DNA from: JACVRW01 sp963819635 | Lineage (GTDB): Bacteria > Actinomycetota > Thermoleophilia > Solirubrobacterales > Thermoleophilaceae | Assembly (NCBI GenBank): GCA_963819635.1 | Contig: CAWFWX010000003.1 | Span: 62,001 to 126,000 of the forward strand | Length of the DNA: 64,000 nt | Reading direction: 5' to 3' | Part shown: piece by piece, positions 57,414 to 64,000 of the stretch | Numbering within the stretch: position 1 is the stretch's first letter | How the letters are laid out: the number at the start of each line of letters is the position of its first letter | Notes under the pieces: generated by a model | The model's input: only the letters and a program-made list of their open reading frames with translations | Told to the model about the DNA's origin: nothing | Database searches by the model: none | Translations under genes and position numbers: made by a program

Positions 57414-58489
57414 GCCGGCGGGACCTCGAGCGACGCCGCGCTCCGGAACGGGTGGTACCCCGAACAGCGCGAGCCCGCGAAGACGTATACGCGGTCGCGG
57501 TACTCCACCATCACGTGGCCGTGCATCGGCGGGTCCATGCTGGGGAGCGCCACCCACTCGCGCGTCGCCGGGTCGAAGGCCCAGGTGCGCCCGGTGAGCA
57601 CGCGGTAGCGGAGGTTCTCGCCGCCGCTCGCGACGAGCCGCCCGTTCGCAGCCTCGAAGCCGAAGCCGGCAGTGGCCTCGGGCGGACCGGGGAGGCGCTC
57701 CCAGCGGTCGCTCGCCGGGTCGTAGCGCTCGAAGTCGTCAAGCGCGACCGCGTTCCCGCGCCTCCCCCCGAGCGCATAGAGCTTGCCGTCGAGGGTGGCC
57801 GCGCCGAGGTGATCGCGGGGCGATTGCATCGGCGCGAGGCTCTCCCACCTGCCGGTGTCGAGGTCGTAGGCCTCGAGCGTCGTCTTGCGCTGCTCGTCCA
57901 CCACGCCGCCGACGACATAGATGCGGTCGCCGATCGTGACCGCGCCGGCGGCGCCGCGCGGCGTCGGGAGCGGCGGCAGCTTGGACCAGCGATTGCTCTC
58001 GATGTCGAAGCGCCAGGCGCGGCCGGTGGCGGCGGTCTCGGCCAGATGCGCGGTGAGGCCGCCGAGCACGTACAGGTCGCCGCGCGCGGCCGCGAGCTGA
58101 ATGTGGTTCAGCTCAACCGGCATCGGCGGCAGCTCCTTCCACTCTCCTGTGCGAAGGTCGAAGCGCTCCAGCTCCTCCGCGGAGTCCACGTACTCGAAGT
58201 CGTCGTCGTAGTCCTCGATCCCTCCGAGCACGTAGACATACCTGCCCACCCGGACGCCCGACGGGCCGTCGCGGACCTTGGGCGCGCCCGGCTCCTCGCG
58301 CCACGCCTGACCCTCGCCCGCGTGGATCGTGGAGCCGCAGGGCTCCTCGTACTTCTGACCGAGGAACTCCTGGACCGCCGTCTCGCCGGGCAGCTCCACG
58401 ACCGCGGCGAGCGGGACGAAGACGATCAGCGCCGCGACGAACGTGACCGGCACGGCGACGCGCCAGCTCATCCGGCTGAGCCTACTCAC
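57410..58489 (-). CDS. Membrane-anchored kelch-repeat protein
   Basis: 359 residues from GTG 58489 (GTGA overlap with the acyltransferase gene stop; an inner ATG at 58471 is possible). One N-terminal helix VAVPVTFVAALIVFVPLAAV anchors it. Then about six kelch blades: YVYVLGGIEDYDDDFEYV, DLYVLGGLTAHL, RIYVVGGVVDEQ, KLYALGGRRGNA and RVYVFAGSRC, with matching W/Y positions (RWSKLPPL, RWESLAPM, RWERLPGP). The propeller should be extracytoplasmic and may bind substrate or the neighbouring dehydrogenase (inference). Confidence 0.85.
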   Translation of the reverse strand: MSRLSRMSWRVAVPVTFVAALIVFVPLAAVVELPGETAVQEFLGQKYEEPCGSTIHAGEGQAWREEPGAPKVRDGPSGVRVGRYVYVLGGIEDYDDDFEYVDSAEELERFDLRTGEWKELPPMPVELNHIQLAAARGDLYVLGGLTAHLAETAATGRAWRFDIESNRWSKLPPLPTPRGAAGAVTIGDRIYVVGGVVDEQRKTTLEAYDLDTGRWESLAPMQSPRDHLGAATLDGKLYALGGRRGNAVALDDFERYDPASDRWERLPGPPEATAGFGFEAANGRLVASGGENLRYRVLTGRTWAFDPATREWVALPSMDPPMHGHVMVEYRDRVYVFAGSRCSGYHPFRSAASLEVPPA

Positions 58490-59544
58490 GAGCGGCCCTC
58501 GGCGAGCCGGCCGAGCCGGGCGCGAACGGTGGGCGGCGCGCGCCGCGCCGCGCGCACGAGCGCCAGCGCCGCGGCGCCCTTCGCGCTGCCCGCGACCGCG
58601 ACCGTCTGCACCGCGTGCGTCTCGGTCGCGAAGCGCGCCTTGTACTCCTCGTCGCCCAGCAGGAAGCGGTAGCGGCGCACACCCGCGTCGAACGCGTCGC
58701 GGATCGTGTGGGCGGTGAGGACGAATCCCACCGAGGCCCGCTCCCAATCCGGGTCGCGCCCCTGCTGGTAGAACCAGTCCACGTTCCCGATGCGGAAGCC
58801 GTACCAGGCGGCGACCGGGCGGCCGTCGAGCTCGGCGAACCAGAGTCTGAGCCAGCCCGCGCGCAGCGCCTCGGCCGCGAGCTCGCGCTGGAACGGGACG
58901 AGCTCGGGCGGAAACGCGGTGGTGCCTGCTCCGAAGCGGGCCTCGTGCAGCCGGATGAGAGTGGTCATGTCCTGATCGAGGCGGGCGGGGTCGTCGGCGA
59001 GGCGGAAGGCCAGGCCGTGGTCGCGGATGAGCCGGCGCTCGAACTTGCGGACCTGCTGGCGGAAGTTCGAGCTCCGGGCTGCGAGGAAGGCGTCCCAGTC
59101 CGGCTCGGACAGCTCGAGCTCCGGGCTCGGCTCCGCGCGCAGGATCCGCCCGCCGAGCTCCGCCGCCCAGCCGTCGCGCTCCGGCAGGCGTTCGGCGAGG
59201 GCCACGTCCCAGCCGTCGCGTTCGCGCAGGACGCGGGCAAAGCTCGCCCCGACCTCCGCCCGGTCCTCGGCGGCGGCCAGCGGCGCCTGCTCGTCGGCCG
59301 GGCGGTTCCCGATGAAGCGCAGCATGCGCAGGCGGCGAACGGTGGAGAGCTGGAGCGGCAGGATGCCGGCGATCCGGCCGTCGTCGTCCACGCAGCGAAG
59401 CGCCCGCAGCTCGCGGCCGTCGCCGAAGTGCCGCCACCACGTCGATGCCCACTCCCAGCTCGTGAACGGGTTACCGGCGGCGTCCGACAGCCGCCGCCAG
59501 TCGGATTCGGCATCCTCGAGCCGCTCGATGGGATCGAGCCTCAC
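58486..59544 (-). CDS. CelD/BcsL-like GNAT acyltransferase
   Basis: 352 residues. Two GNAT-like halves as in the CelD (Acetyltransf_6) family: RLSDAAGNPFTSWEWASTWW near the start, and SSNFRQQVRKFERRLIRDHG, then LRLWFAELDGRPVAAWYGFRIGNVDWFYQQGRDPDWERASVGFVL. The family includes cellulose- and polysaccharide-linked acyltransferases. No signal peptide or membrane helix. It lies 4 bases downstream of the GSDH-like gene and overlaps the kelch gene, so it is in the middle of the operon; it may acylate a glycan or glycolipid that the dehydrogenases act on (inference). Confidence 0.85.
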   Translation of the reverse strand: MRLDPIERLEDAESDWRRLSDAAGNPFTSWEWASTWWRHFGDGRELRALRCVDDDGRIAGILPLQLSTVRRLRMLRFIGNRPADEQAPLAAAEDRAEVGASFARVLRERDGWDVALAERLPERDGWAAELGGRILRAEPSPELELSEPDWDAFLAARSSNFRQQVRKFERRLIRDHGLAFRLADDPARLDQDMTTLIRLHEARFGAGTTAFPPELVPFQRELAAEALRAGWLRLWFAELDGRPVAAWYGFRIGNVDWFYQQGRDPDWERASVGFVLTAHTIRDAFDAGVRRYRFLLGDEEYKARFATETHAVQTVAVAGSAKGAAALALVRAARRAPPTVRARLGRLAEGRS

Positions 59545-59548
59545 GCGG

Positions 59549-62011
59549 CTAGCGGAACGACGCGCCGGCGCGCGCCACGTTGCCGGCCCTGTCGGTCGCC
59601 CGGATCAGCTCGCGCCAGCGGCCCGCGCCGATCTTCCCGCGGAGGGCCACGCGCCACCGGAAGCTAGCCCCGCGGGTGCGGGTCAGCGTCGCCGGCAGCC
59701 ACACCGGCCTGCTGCAGGCCCTGGCTCGGCCGGGCCTCCTCGCGCGCCTGCTCCACCACCGGCAGTGCGAGCCGCTCCTCAGCGCCAGGGCAGCCTCGAC
59801 TCGGCGGACGCCCCCGTCGTCGCTCACGCTCCCGCGCAGGACGCCGTGCCGTGCGTCCGAGCCGGGCCGAGCGGAGAAGCTGATTCGCGGCCGCCGCCTG
59901 TCAGTGGCGGGGCCGCCCGGGCCGGGCCCGCCGGGCTCCGGGCCGGGCGAGAACGCCGTCACGTCCTCGTAGGTCGCCACGAGCGAGCCGCCGCCCGGCG
60001 GGATTTCGATCTCGTGCCGGCGGGCGCCGCCGTCGGACCACGACCGGAAGGCGTAGTCGCGCCCGTCGCGCGAGAAGCTCTCGCCCGCGCCGAGCGTCGT
60101 GCGGAAGCCCACGGCCGCGGTGAGATCGACGGGCGTGGCGAACAGGCTGCCCGCGTAGTCCAGGGGCGCTCCGGCGGGAACGCTGCGGAGTGTCAGCGCG
60201 GCCGTCTCGGGACTCACGACGAACGTCTTCGAGGTGCTCGCCCCCTGAGTGTCGGTCGCGGTCAGCCGGATCTCGTAGTGCGAGTCGGCATCGTGGTTCC
60301 CCGGCACGGTGAAGCTGACCTGGCCGACGCCCGTCCATGAGCGCACGGGATGAAAGTGCCCCCCGTGGCGGAGCAGCACCGTCCAGTCGAGCTGAGCGTC
60401 GGGCAGAGCGCCTCCCTCGTCGCTCGCCGAGCCCGTCAGCGTGAGCAGGTCCCCGCCGCGGTAGCTGGGCGGGGACGCGGTCACCTCGAGGCCGTCGGGC
60501 GGTGCGGCGTTGCCCGGGTGCACGACCACGGTGTCGGTGTCCGACTTGCCCCCGCTCGTGACCGTGACCCGCGCGGCGAAGGCCCCGTCGGTCGCGTAGG
60601 TGTGCGTCGGGTTGGGGGTCGTGACGATGGGACTCCCGTCTCCGAAGTCCCACTCGTACGTCAACGCTGCGCCGCCGCTCGGCGGCGTGGAGCCCACGCT
60701 GCTGAAGTCGACCGGCTGGCGCGGGTCGCTGAACACCGGGGTCGCGGATGCCTGCGCATGAGGCCGCCCGGCTGGATCGAAGGTCACGCGGTAGACCCCG
60801 CCCGTGCCCGGCGAGAAGCCCGGGTCCACGTAGACGAGCTGTCCGCTCGGGTCCAGCTCCAGGTCGGTGAACGAGATGTTCGAGATGAAGGGCGTCACCG
60901 ACGGCGTCGATCCGTCCAGCTTCACGGACGAGACGGTGGCCTGTGCGTAGTCGCCGAGGAACATCCCGCCGTCGTACTCGTCCGGGTAATCGCCACCGGG
61001 ATAGGTCGGCCCCCCGACGATGGCGCCGCCGTGGCCCGAGCGGTCCCACCACCAATCGGGCGCAGTCTGGGGGCCGGGGTCGTCGCAGAGCGGGTCGTCT
61101 TCGTAGCCGGGCGTCGGCGCCGGGCCCTCCCGGCAGGGCCAGCCGTAGCTCTTGCCGCCGCCCACGAGATCCAGCTCCTCGAACGAGTTCCAGCCGACGT
61201 CCCCCAGCGCGAGCAGACCGTCGTCGCGGAGGGTGAAGCGGAACGGATTGCGAAAACCCTTCGCCCACAGCTTCGCGCAGGCGTGCGTCAGGTCGGTGTC
61301 GGCCGGGCAGAACGGGTGACCGGGAAGGCCGCGGCCCTCGCGGTCGACATGAAGGATCTTGCCGGCGAGGCTCTGCTCGTTGAGTGAGCGAAAGGCCTGC
61401 GGATCGACGTTGTTGAACTCGGCCCCGTCGCCGGTGCCGACGAACAGCGTGCCGTCGGGCGCCGAGCGGACCGTGCCGATCGAGTGTGTGCTCGAGTCGG
61501 AGGGCAGGCAGTCGAGCGTGTTGCTGGGCGCCGGGCAGGGCCCGGTGGCGTGAGTGCCGAGCAGGACGGTCTCGTTCGTGAGCTCGCTGTTCGGCGCCGG
61601 GCCGAGGGTGTAGCGAACGAGGCGCGAGACCATCGGACCGGTGCTGTCCGCCATGAGCCCGACGTCGCGCGTGTAGACCACGTAGAGGTAGGGCTGCGCG
61701 GGGTACTGCGAGTCCACGGCCAGGCCGAGCAGGCCGCGGTCGTCGGTCCCGTTGACCTTGTCGCGGATGTCCAGAATCGGAAAGCTGCCGGCCTGGCCCG
61801 GGTTCTGCACCTTCACGACGCCGTCCTTCTCCGCAACGAGCATCCGCCCGTCCGGAGCCCACGCGACCTGGACGGGGAAGTCGAGCTCGTAGAGCAGGCT
61901 CTCCTCGCCGAACGAAGGGTCGGCGTAGGTCGCCGCGCCGGCCGGCGCAGCGCAGGCGAGCGCAGCCGCGATGGCTGCGACGACCAGCAGGGCATCCCTG
62001 CCCAGCCTCAT
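59549..62011 (-). CDS. Secreted GSDH-like (PQQ-type) sugar dehydrogenase with PKD domain
   Basis: 820 residues from ATG 62011. Signal peptide (about 1-27). Glucose/sorbosone-dehydrogenase beta-propeller (about 30-405) with FPVQVAWAPDGRMLVAEKDG, DDRGLLGLAVD, RSAPDGTLFVGTGDG, FRNPFRFTLRDDG and DVGWNSFEELDLVGGGKSYGWPC. A PKD domain (about 425-510) follows, with LTYEWDFGDGSPIV and NPTHTYATDGAFAARVTVTS, then Ig-like or immunoglobulin-fold C-terminal parts. PQQ dependence is a family expectation; the cofactor is not proven. First gene of the five-gene run to the GMC flavoprotein. Confidence 0.88.
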   Translation of the reverse strand: MRLGRDALLVVAAIAAALACAAPAGAATYADPSFGEESLLYELDFPVQVAWAPDGRMLVAEKDGVVKVQNPGQAGSFPILDIRDKVNGTDDRGLLGLAVDSQYPAQPYLYVVYTRDVGLMADSTGPMVSRLVRYTLGPAPNSELTNETVLLGTHATGPCPAPSNTLDCLPSDSSTHSIGTVRSAPDGTLFVGTGDGAEFNNVDPQAFRSLNEQSLAGKILHVDREGRGLPGHPFCPADTDLTHACAKLWAKGFRNPFRFTLRDDGLLALGDVGWNSFEELDLVGGGKSYGWPCREGPAPTPGYEDDPLCDDPGPQTAPDWWWDRSGHGGAIVGGPTYPGGDYPDEYDGGMFLGDYAQATVSSVKLDGSTPSVTPFISNISFTDLELDPSGQLVYVDPGFSPGTGGVYRVTFDPAGRPHAQASATPVFSDPRQPVDFSSVGSTPPSGGAALTYEWDFGDGSPIVTTPNPTHTYATDGAFAARVTVTSGGKSDTDTVVVHPGNAAPPDGLEVTASPPSYRGGDLLTLTGSASDEGGALPDAQLDWTVLLRHGGHFHPVRSWTGVGQVSFTVPGNHDADSHYEIRLTATDTQGASTSKTFVVSPETAALTLRSVPAGAPLDYAGSLFATPVDLTAAVGFRTTLGAGESFSRDGRDYAFRSWSDGGARRHEIEIPPGGGSLVATYEDVTAFSPGPEPGGPGPGGPATDRRRPRISFSARPGSDARHGVLRGSVSDDGGVRRVEAALALRSGSHCRWWSRRARRPGRARACSRPVWLPATLTRTRGASFRWRVALRGKIGAGRWRELIRATDRAGNVARAGASFR

Positions 62012-62110
62012 ATTCCTGCGCGCGTCCAAGACCTCAAGGTACCCCGCAGTCCAGAATAGGACGGGTCGCACGTTTTTGCGCGGCCTTTCGCGGTTATCGT
62101 GCATGGACAC

Positions 62111-62512
62111 GTGAGCAACACGCAAGACAAGCTGACGGTGGATCCGGCCGTACCGGTGTCCGATCTGCTGGAGCGCCTCGAGGCTCAGACCGCGACTCTC
62201 ACCGAGGCGCGGGTGCGAGGGCGCCAGCTGGAGCGCCTGCTGCGAGGGCAGGTCGAACGGCGTGAGGGGCTCGAGGCCGAGCTCGAGCGGGAGCGCGAGC
62301 AGAGCGCACAGATGGCCGGCGAGCTCGACGCGCTGAGGGGAGAGGCGGAGGCGCGCCAGGCGGCCGACGCCCAGGTGCAGGAGCTCCTGGCAACCGTTCA
62401 GGCGCTGGAGCAAGAGGTCGAGAGCGCCCGCATGCAGCTGGAGGCGCTGCGCGGTGAGCTGGCGTCGAAGCGCCCGCTCGGGCAGCGGCTCCGCCTCCGT
62501 TCCTGGCGCTGA
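62111..62512 (+). CDS. Coiled-coil protein of unknown function
   Basis: 133 residues from GTG 62111 (a GTG four codons upstream also fits). Almost the entire length is Glu/Arg/Leu/Gln-rich heptad sequence, for example ERLEAQTATLTEARVRGRQL and VEQ-type repeats ending LEQEVESARMQLEALRGEL, so a parallel coiled coil is expected. Basic C-terminus (RLRLRSWR). No transmembrane segment. Divergent from the sugar dehydrogenase. It could be a scaffold or a cell-shape factor, but nothing in the sequence is specific. Confidence 0.65.
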   Translation: MSNTQDKLTVDPAVPVSDLLERLEAQTATLTEARVRGRQLERLLRGQVERREGLEAELEREREQSAQMAGELDALRGEAEARQAADAQVQELLATVQALEQEVESARMQLEALRGELASKRPLGQRLRLRSWR

Positions 62513-62573
62513 TCTCTCACTCCGCCTGGGTCGCCCGTCCAGAACGGCGGCCGCTCTCGAAAGCGCCCGCGGT

Positions 62574-62595
62574 ATGCCTCCGAGACATGAGGCAT
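62574..62595 (+). promoter_or_regulatory. Hairpin overlapping the start codon of the last gene
   Basis: Stem ATGCCTC/GAGGCAT (7 of 7) with an 8-base loop. The right arm includes the GAGG ribosome-site bases and the first two bases of ATG 62594, so folding would hide the start. A cis-acting translational switch is possible but the stem is short. Confidence 0.35.
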
Positions 62596-63994
62596 GCCCC
62601 TCTGCGGCGGATTCGCCCGTTCGCTGTGCGCTGTCGCGCTGCTCTCGGCGCTCACGTACGCCGCGCCCGCCTCGGCATCCGCCGCCAAGCCCGGCAAGCC
62701 GCGCCGGGAGGCACACCTCAGGTGGAGCGCCACCCAGCTCGAGCACCGCTGCGGGACGGCGGCCGCGATTCGTCGCGGGCGCCTGCTCCGTCGTGGCGCC
62801 AGGGCTCGCGGTGCGCGCGGGCTGCACCGCGCCCAGCTCCGCTGCCGCGCGTACCGTGAGATCAAGGGGCGCGGCCGGCCAGAGCCCGTGGCGCCGTGGA
62901 CGCCCGCGCCGGACGCTCCGCAGCTGCCGGGCCAGGGGCCGGCGCCTCGGCCGAGCAACCCGGCGCCTCAGCCGAGCAACCCGGTGCCGCCGGCGGACCC
63001 CTCGTGCCCGGGGTTCTCGGCGTTCGGCGGTGGTCTTGGCGCGCCGGAGTGCTGGCGCCCGTACGGCGAGGTGTCGCCCTGGAACCGCCGTATCGCGCGG
63101 AGCACCCCTGCGTCACCGCGCTCGGCCGAGGTGGTGCGGCGCATGCTGTCGTGGGGAGCGGCGCAGAACATGCTTGCGGGGCACGCCGACACCGGTGCGG
63201 ACTACTACCACCCGATCTACTTCTCGAAGGCGTCCGACCCGGTCTTCGTTCTCGACGCCACTCAGCCCTGGGGCACCGCCGAGATCGAGGGCCATCGCAT
63301 CAACATTCCCGACGCGGCGCGCCCGGCCGCGGGCGGGGACGGTCACATGTCGGTGATCACCGAGGACGGCTGGGAGTACGACCTGTGGACGGTCTCGTCG
63401 AAGCCGGCCGGCGGTGGCACGCTCCGGTTCGGCTGGGGCGGGCGGACGCGTGTGGATGGCGACGGGCTGGGCTCGAACGCGACGGCGGCCCACTTTGGCT
63501 TGGCGGCGGGGGTGATCCGGGCGCCCGAGCTCGAGGCGGGCCGGATCGACCACGCGCTCTTCATGGGCGTGCGCTGCACCGCGGCGCCGGCCGCCGCGGT
63601 CTACCCGGCGGCGCCGAACACCGCCGAGGCGTGCTCTAGACAGCGCGGCGAGAGCGACGAGGATGCGCCGCCGATGGGAGCGCGCTTCGTGCTCGACATG
63701 TCCGACTCCGAGATCGAGGCGTTGCGCGTGCCCGGCTGGAAGAAGACGATCCTGCGGGCGCTGGCGAGCTACGGGATGATCGTCGGCGACGCGATCGGCT
63801 CGGGATCCTGGGGGCTGCAGCTCGAGTCGGGCTCGACCTACACGAGCTTTGGGAAGCCCGACCGCGTGGCCGCCTTCGCGCGCTCGAGCGGCGCTCCGAC
63901 CTGGAACGGGATGTACGTCCTCAACCTCCAGGACGGCGTCGACTGGAGCCGGCTGCGGCTGGTCGCGCCGTGCGTCTCCAGCGGGGGTTGCTGA
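62594..63994 (+). CDS. Secreted protein of unknown family
   Basis: 466 residues. Signal peptide (about 1-30), a basic Arg-rich stretch (35-95), a Pro/Ser linker with a doubled PRPSNPAPQPSNPVP, then a globular domain from about 140. Notable blocks: GEVSPWNRRIARSTPASPRS, HADTGADYYHPIYFSKASDP, GDGHMSVITEDGWEYDLWTV, LGSNATAAHFGLAAGVIRAPE, HALFMGVRC and GWKKTILRALASYGMIVGDAIGS. His and Asp/Glu at these spots could be catalytic or metal-binding, but I recognise no family. Complete at the 3' end, just inside the window. Confidence 0.78.
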   Translation: MPLCGGFARSLCAVALLSALTYAAPASASAAKPGKPRREAHLRWSATQLEHRCGTAAAIRRGRLLRRGARARGARGLHRAQLRCRAYREIKGRGRPEPVAPWTPAPDAPQLPGQGPAPRPSNPAPQPSNPVPPADPSCPGFSAFGGGLGAPECWRPYGEVSPWNRRIARSTPASPRSAEVVRRMLSWGAAQNMLAGHADTGADYYHPIYFSKASDPVFVLDATQPWGTAEIEGHRINIPDAARPAAGGDGHMSVITEDGWEYDLWTVSSKPAGGGTLRFGWGGRTRVDGDGLGSNATAAHFGLAAGVIRAPELEAGRIDHALFMGVRCTAAPAAAVYPAAPNTAEACSRQRGESDEDAPPMGARFVLDMSDSEIEALRVPGWKKTILRALASYGMIVGDAIGSGSWGLQLESGSTYTSFGKPDRVAAFARSSGAPTWNGMYVLNLQDGVDWSRLRLVAPCVSSGGC

Positions 63995-64000
63995 GTCCGG

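Overview
The window is about 64 kb of very GC-rich bacterial chromosome. The GC content, GTG-rich starts, a CGAAC-type SOS box in front of lexA, a type A RNase P RNA, c-di-AMP riboswitches in front of cell-wall hydrolase genes, and the gene repertoire point to an actinobacterium. A Thermoleophilia/Solirubrobacterales-like lineage is my best guess (inference, not tested). No rRNA, CRISPR array, transposase, integrase, phage gene or replication origin was recognised. No stretch over 300 bases lacks a gene or an RNA element.

Layout. 1-6.97 kb: a MalT-like regulator cut by the left edge, a NarL-type response regulator, a glutamate decarboxylase with a small partner gene, and a membrane histidine kinase carrying two PAS domains after its kinase core. 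7.0-10.5 kb: a frameshifted S53 (kumamolisin-type) protease and two overlapping DUF4239/bestrophin-like membrane genes. 10.5-13.3 kb: a three-gene operon of an ExxE-motif membrane protein, a small membrane protein and a multicopper oxidase (frameshifted). 13.3-21.7 kb: a cluster resembling actinobacterial DosR dormancy regulons, with an SQR-like flavoprotein, tandem universal stress protein, GAF histidine kinase and NarL regulator, Pat-like acetyltransferase/ADP-forming acyl-CoA synthetase and an alcohol dehydrogenase remnant. 21.7-25 kb: tRNA-Leu, lexA with a zinc-ribbon partner, rnpB, a zinc-ribbon/HNH-repeat-like protein, cytochrome c, and a c-di-AMP riboswitch in front of an unknown tail-anchored protein.

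25-36.3 kb: an AhpD-like protein with an HxlR regulator and operator candidate, glutamine synthetase, an MMPL transporter coupled to a PLP decarboxylase, a MarR-GNAT fusion, M28 peptidase, a DUF255 thioredoxin-fold protein and an AAA ATPase. 36.3-43.7 kb: an AMP-ligase/TetR operon divergent from a large unknown polytopic protein, riboswitch-controlled NlpC hydrolase, a secreted protein, acyl-CoA dehydrogenase and an SCP2-like protein. 43.7-55.5 kb: a GH15 glucoamylase/glucodextranase, a fused beta-alpha succinyl-CoA-synthetase-type ligase with ferredoxin and thioesterase, LVIVD and NHL propellers, malyl-CoA lyase, a MaoC hydratase, and a CAP protein under a third riboswitch. 55.5-64 kb: a tightly coupled five-gene set for oxidation of sugars or other alcohols (GSDH-like propeller, CelD-like acyltransferase, kelch protein, Tat-signal subunit, GMC flavoprotein with an Fe-S-type cysteine motif), a coiled-coil protein and a secreted protein of unknown family.

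How the genes fit together. Many genes overlap by 4 bases (ATGA/GTGA/CTGA) and form real operons. Three c-di-AMP riboswitches link one second messenger to an NlpC-like hydrolase, a CAP protein and one unknown membrane protein. At least three genes (GAD, S53 protease, multicopper oxidase), and possibly the NHL gene, look frameshifted although their catalytic residues are intact. That suggests either residual assembly indels or very recent lesions.
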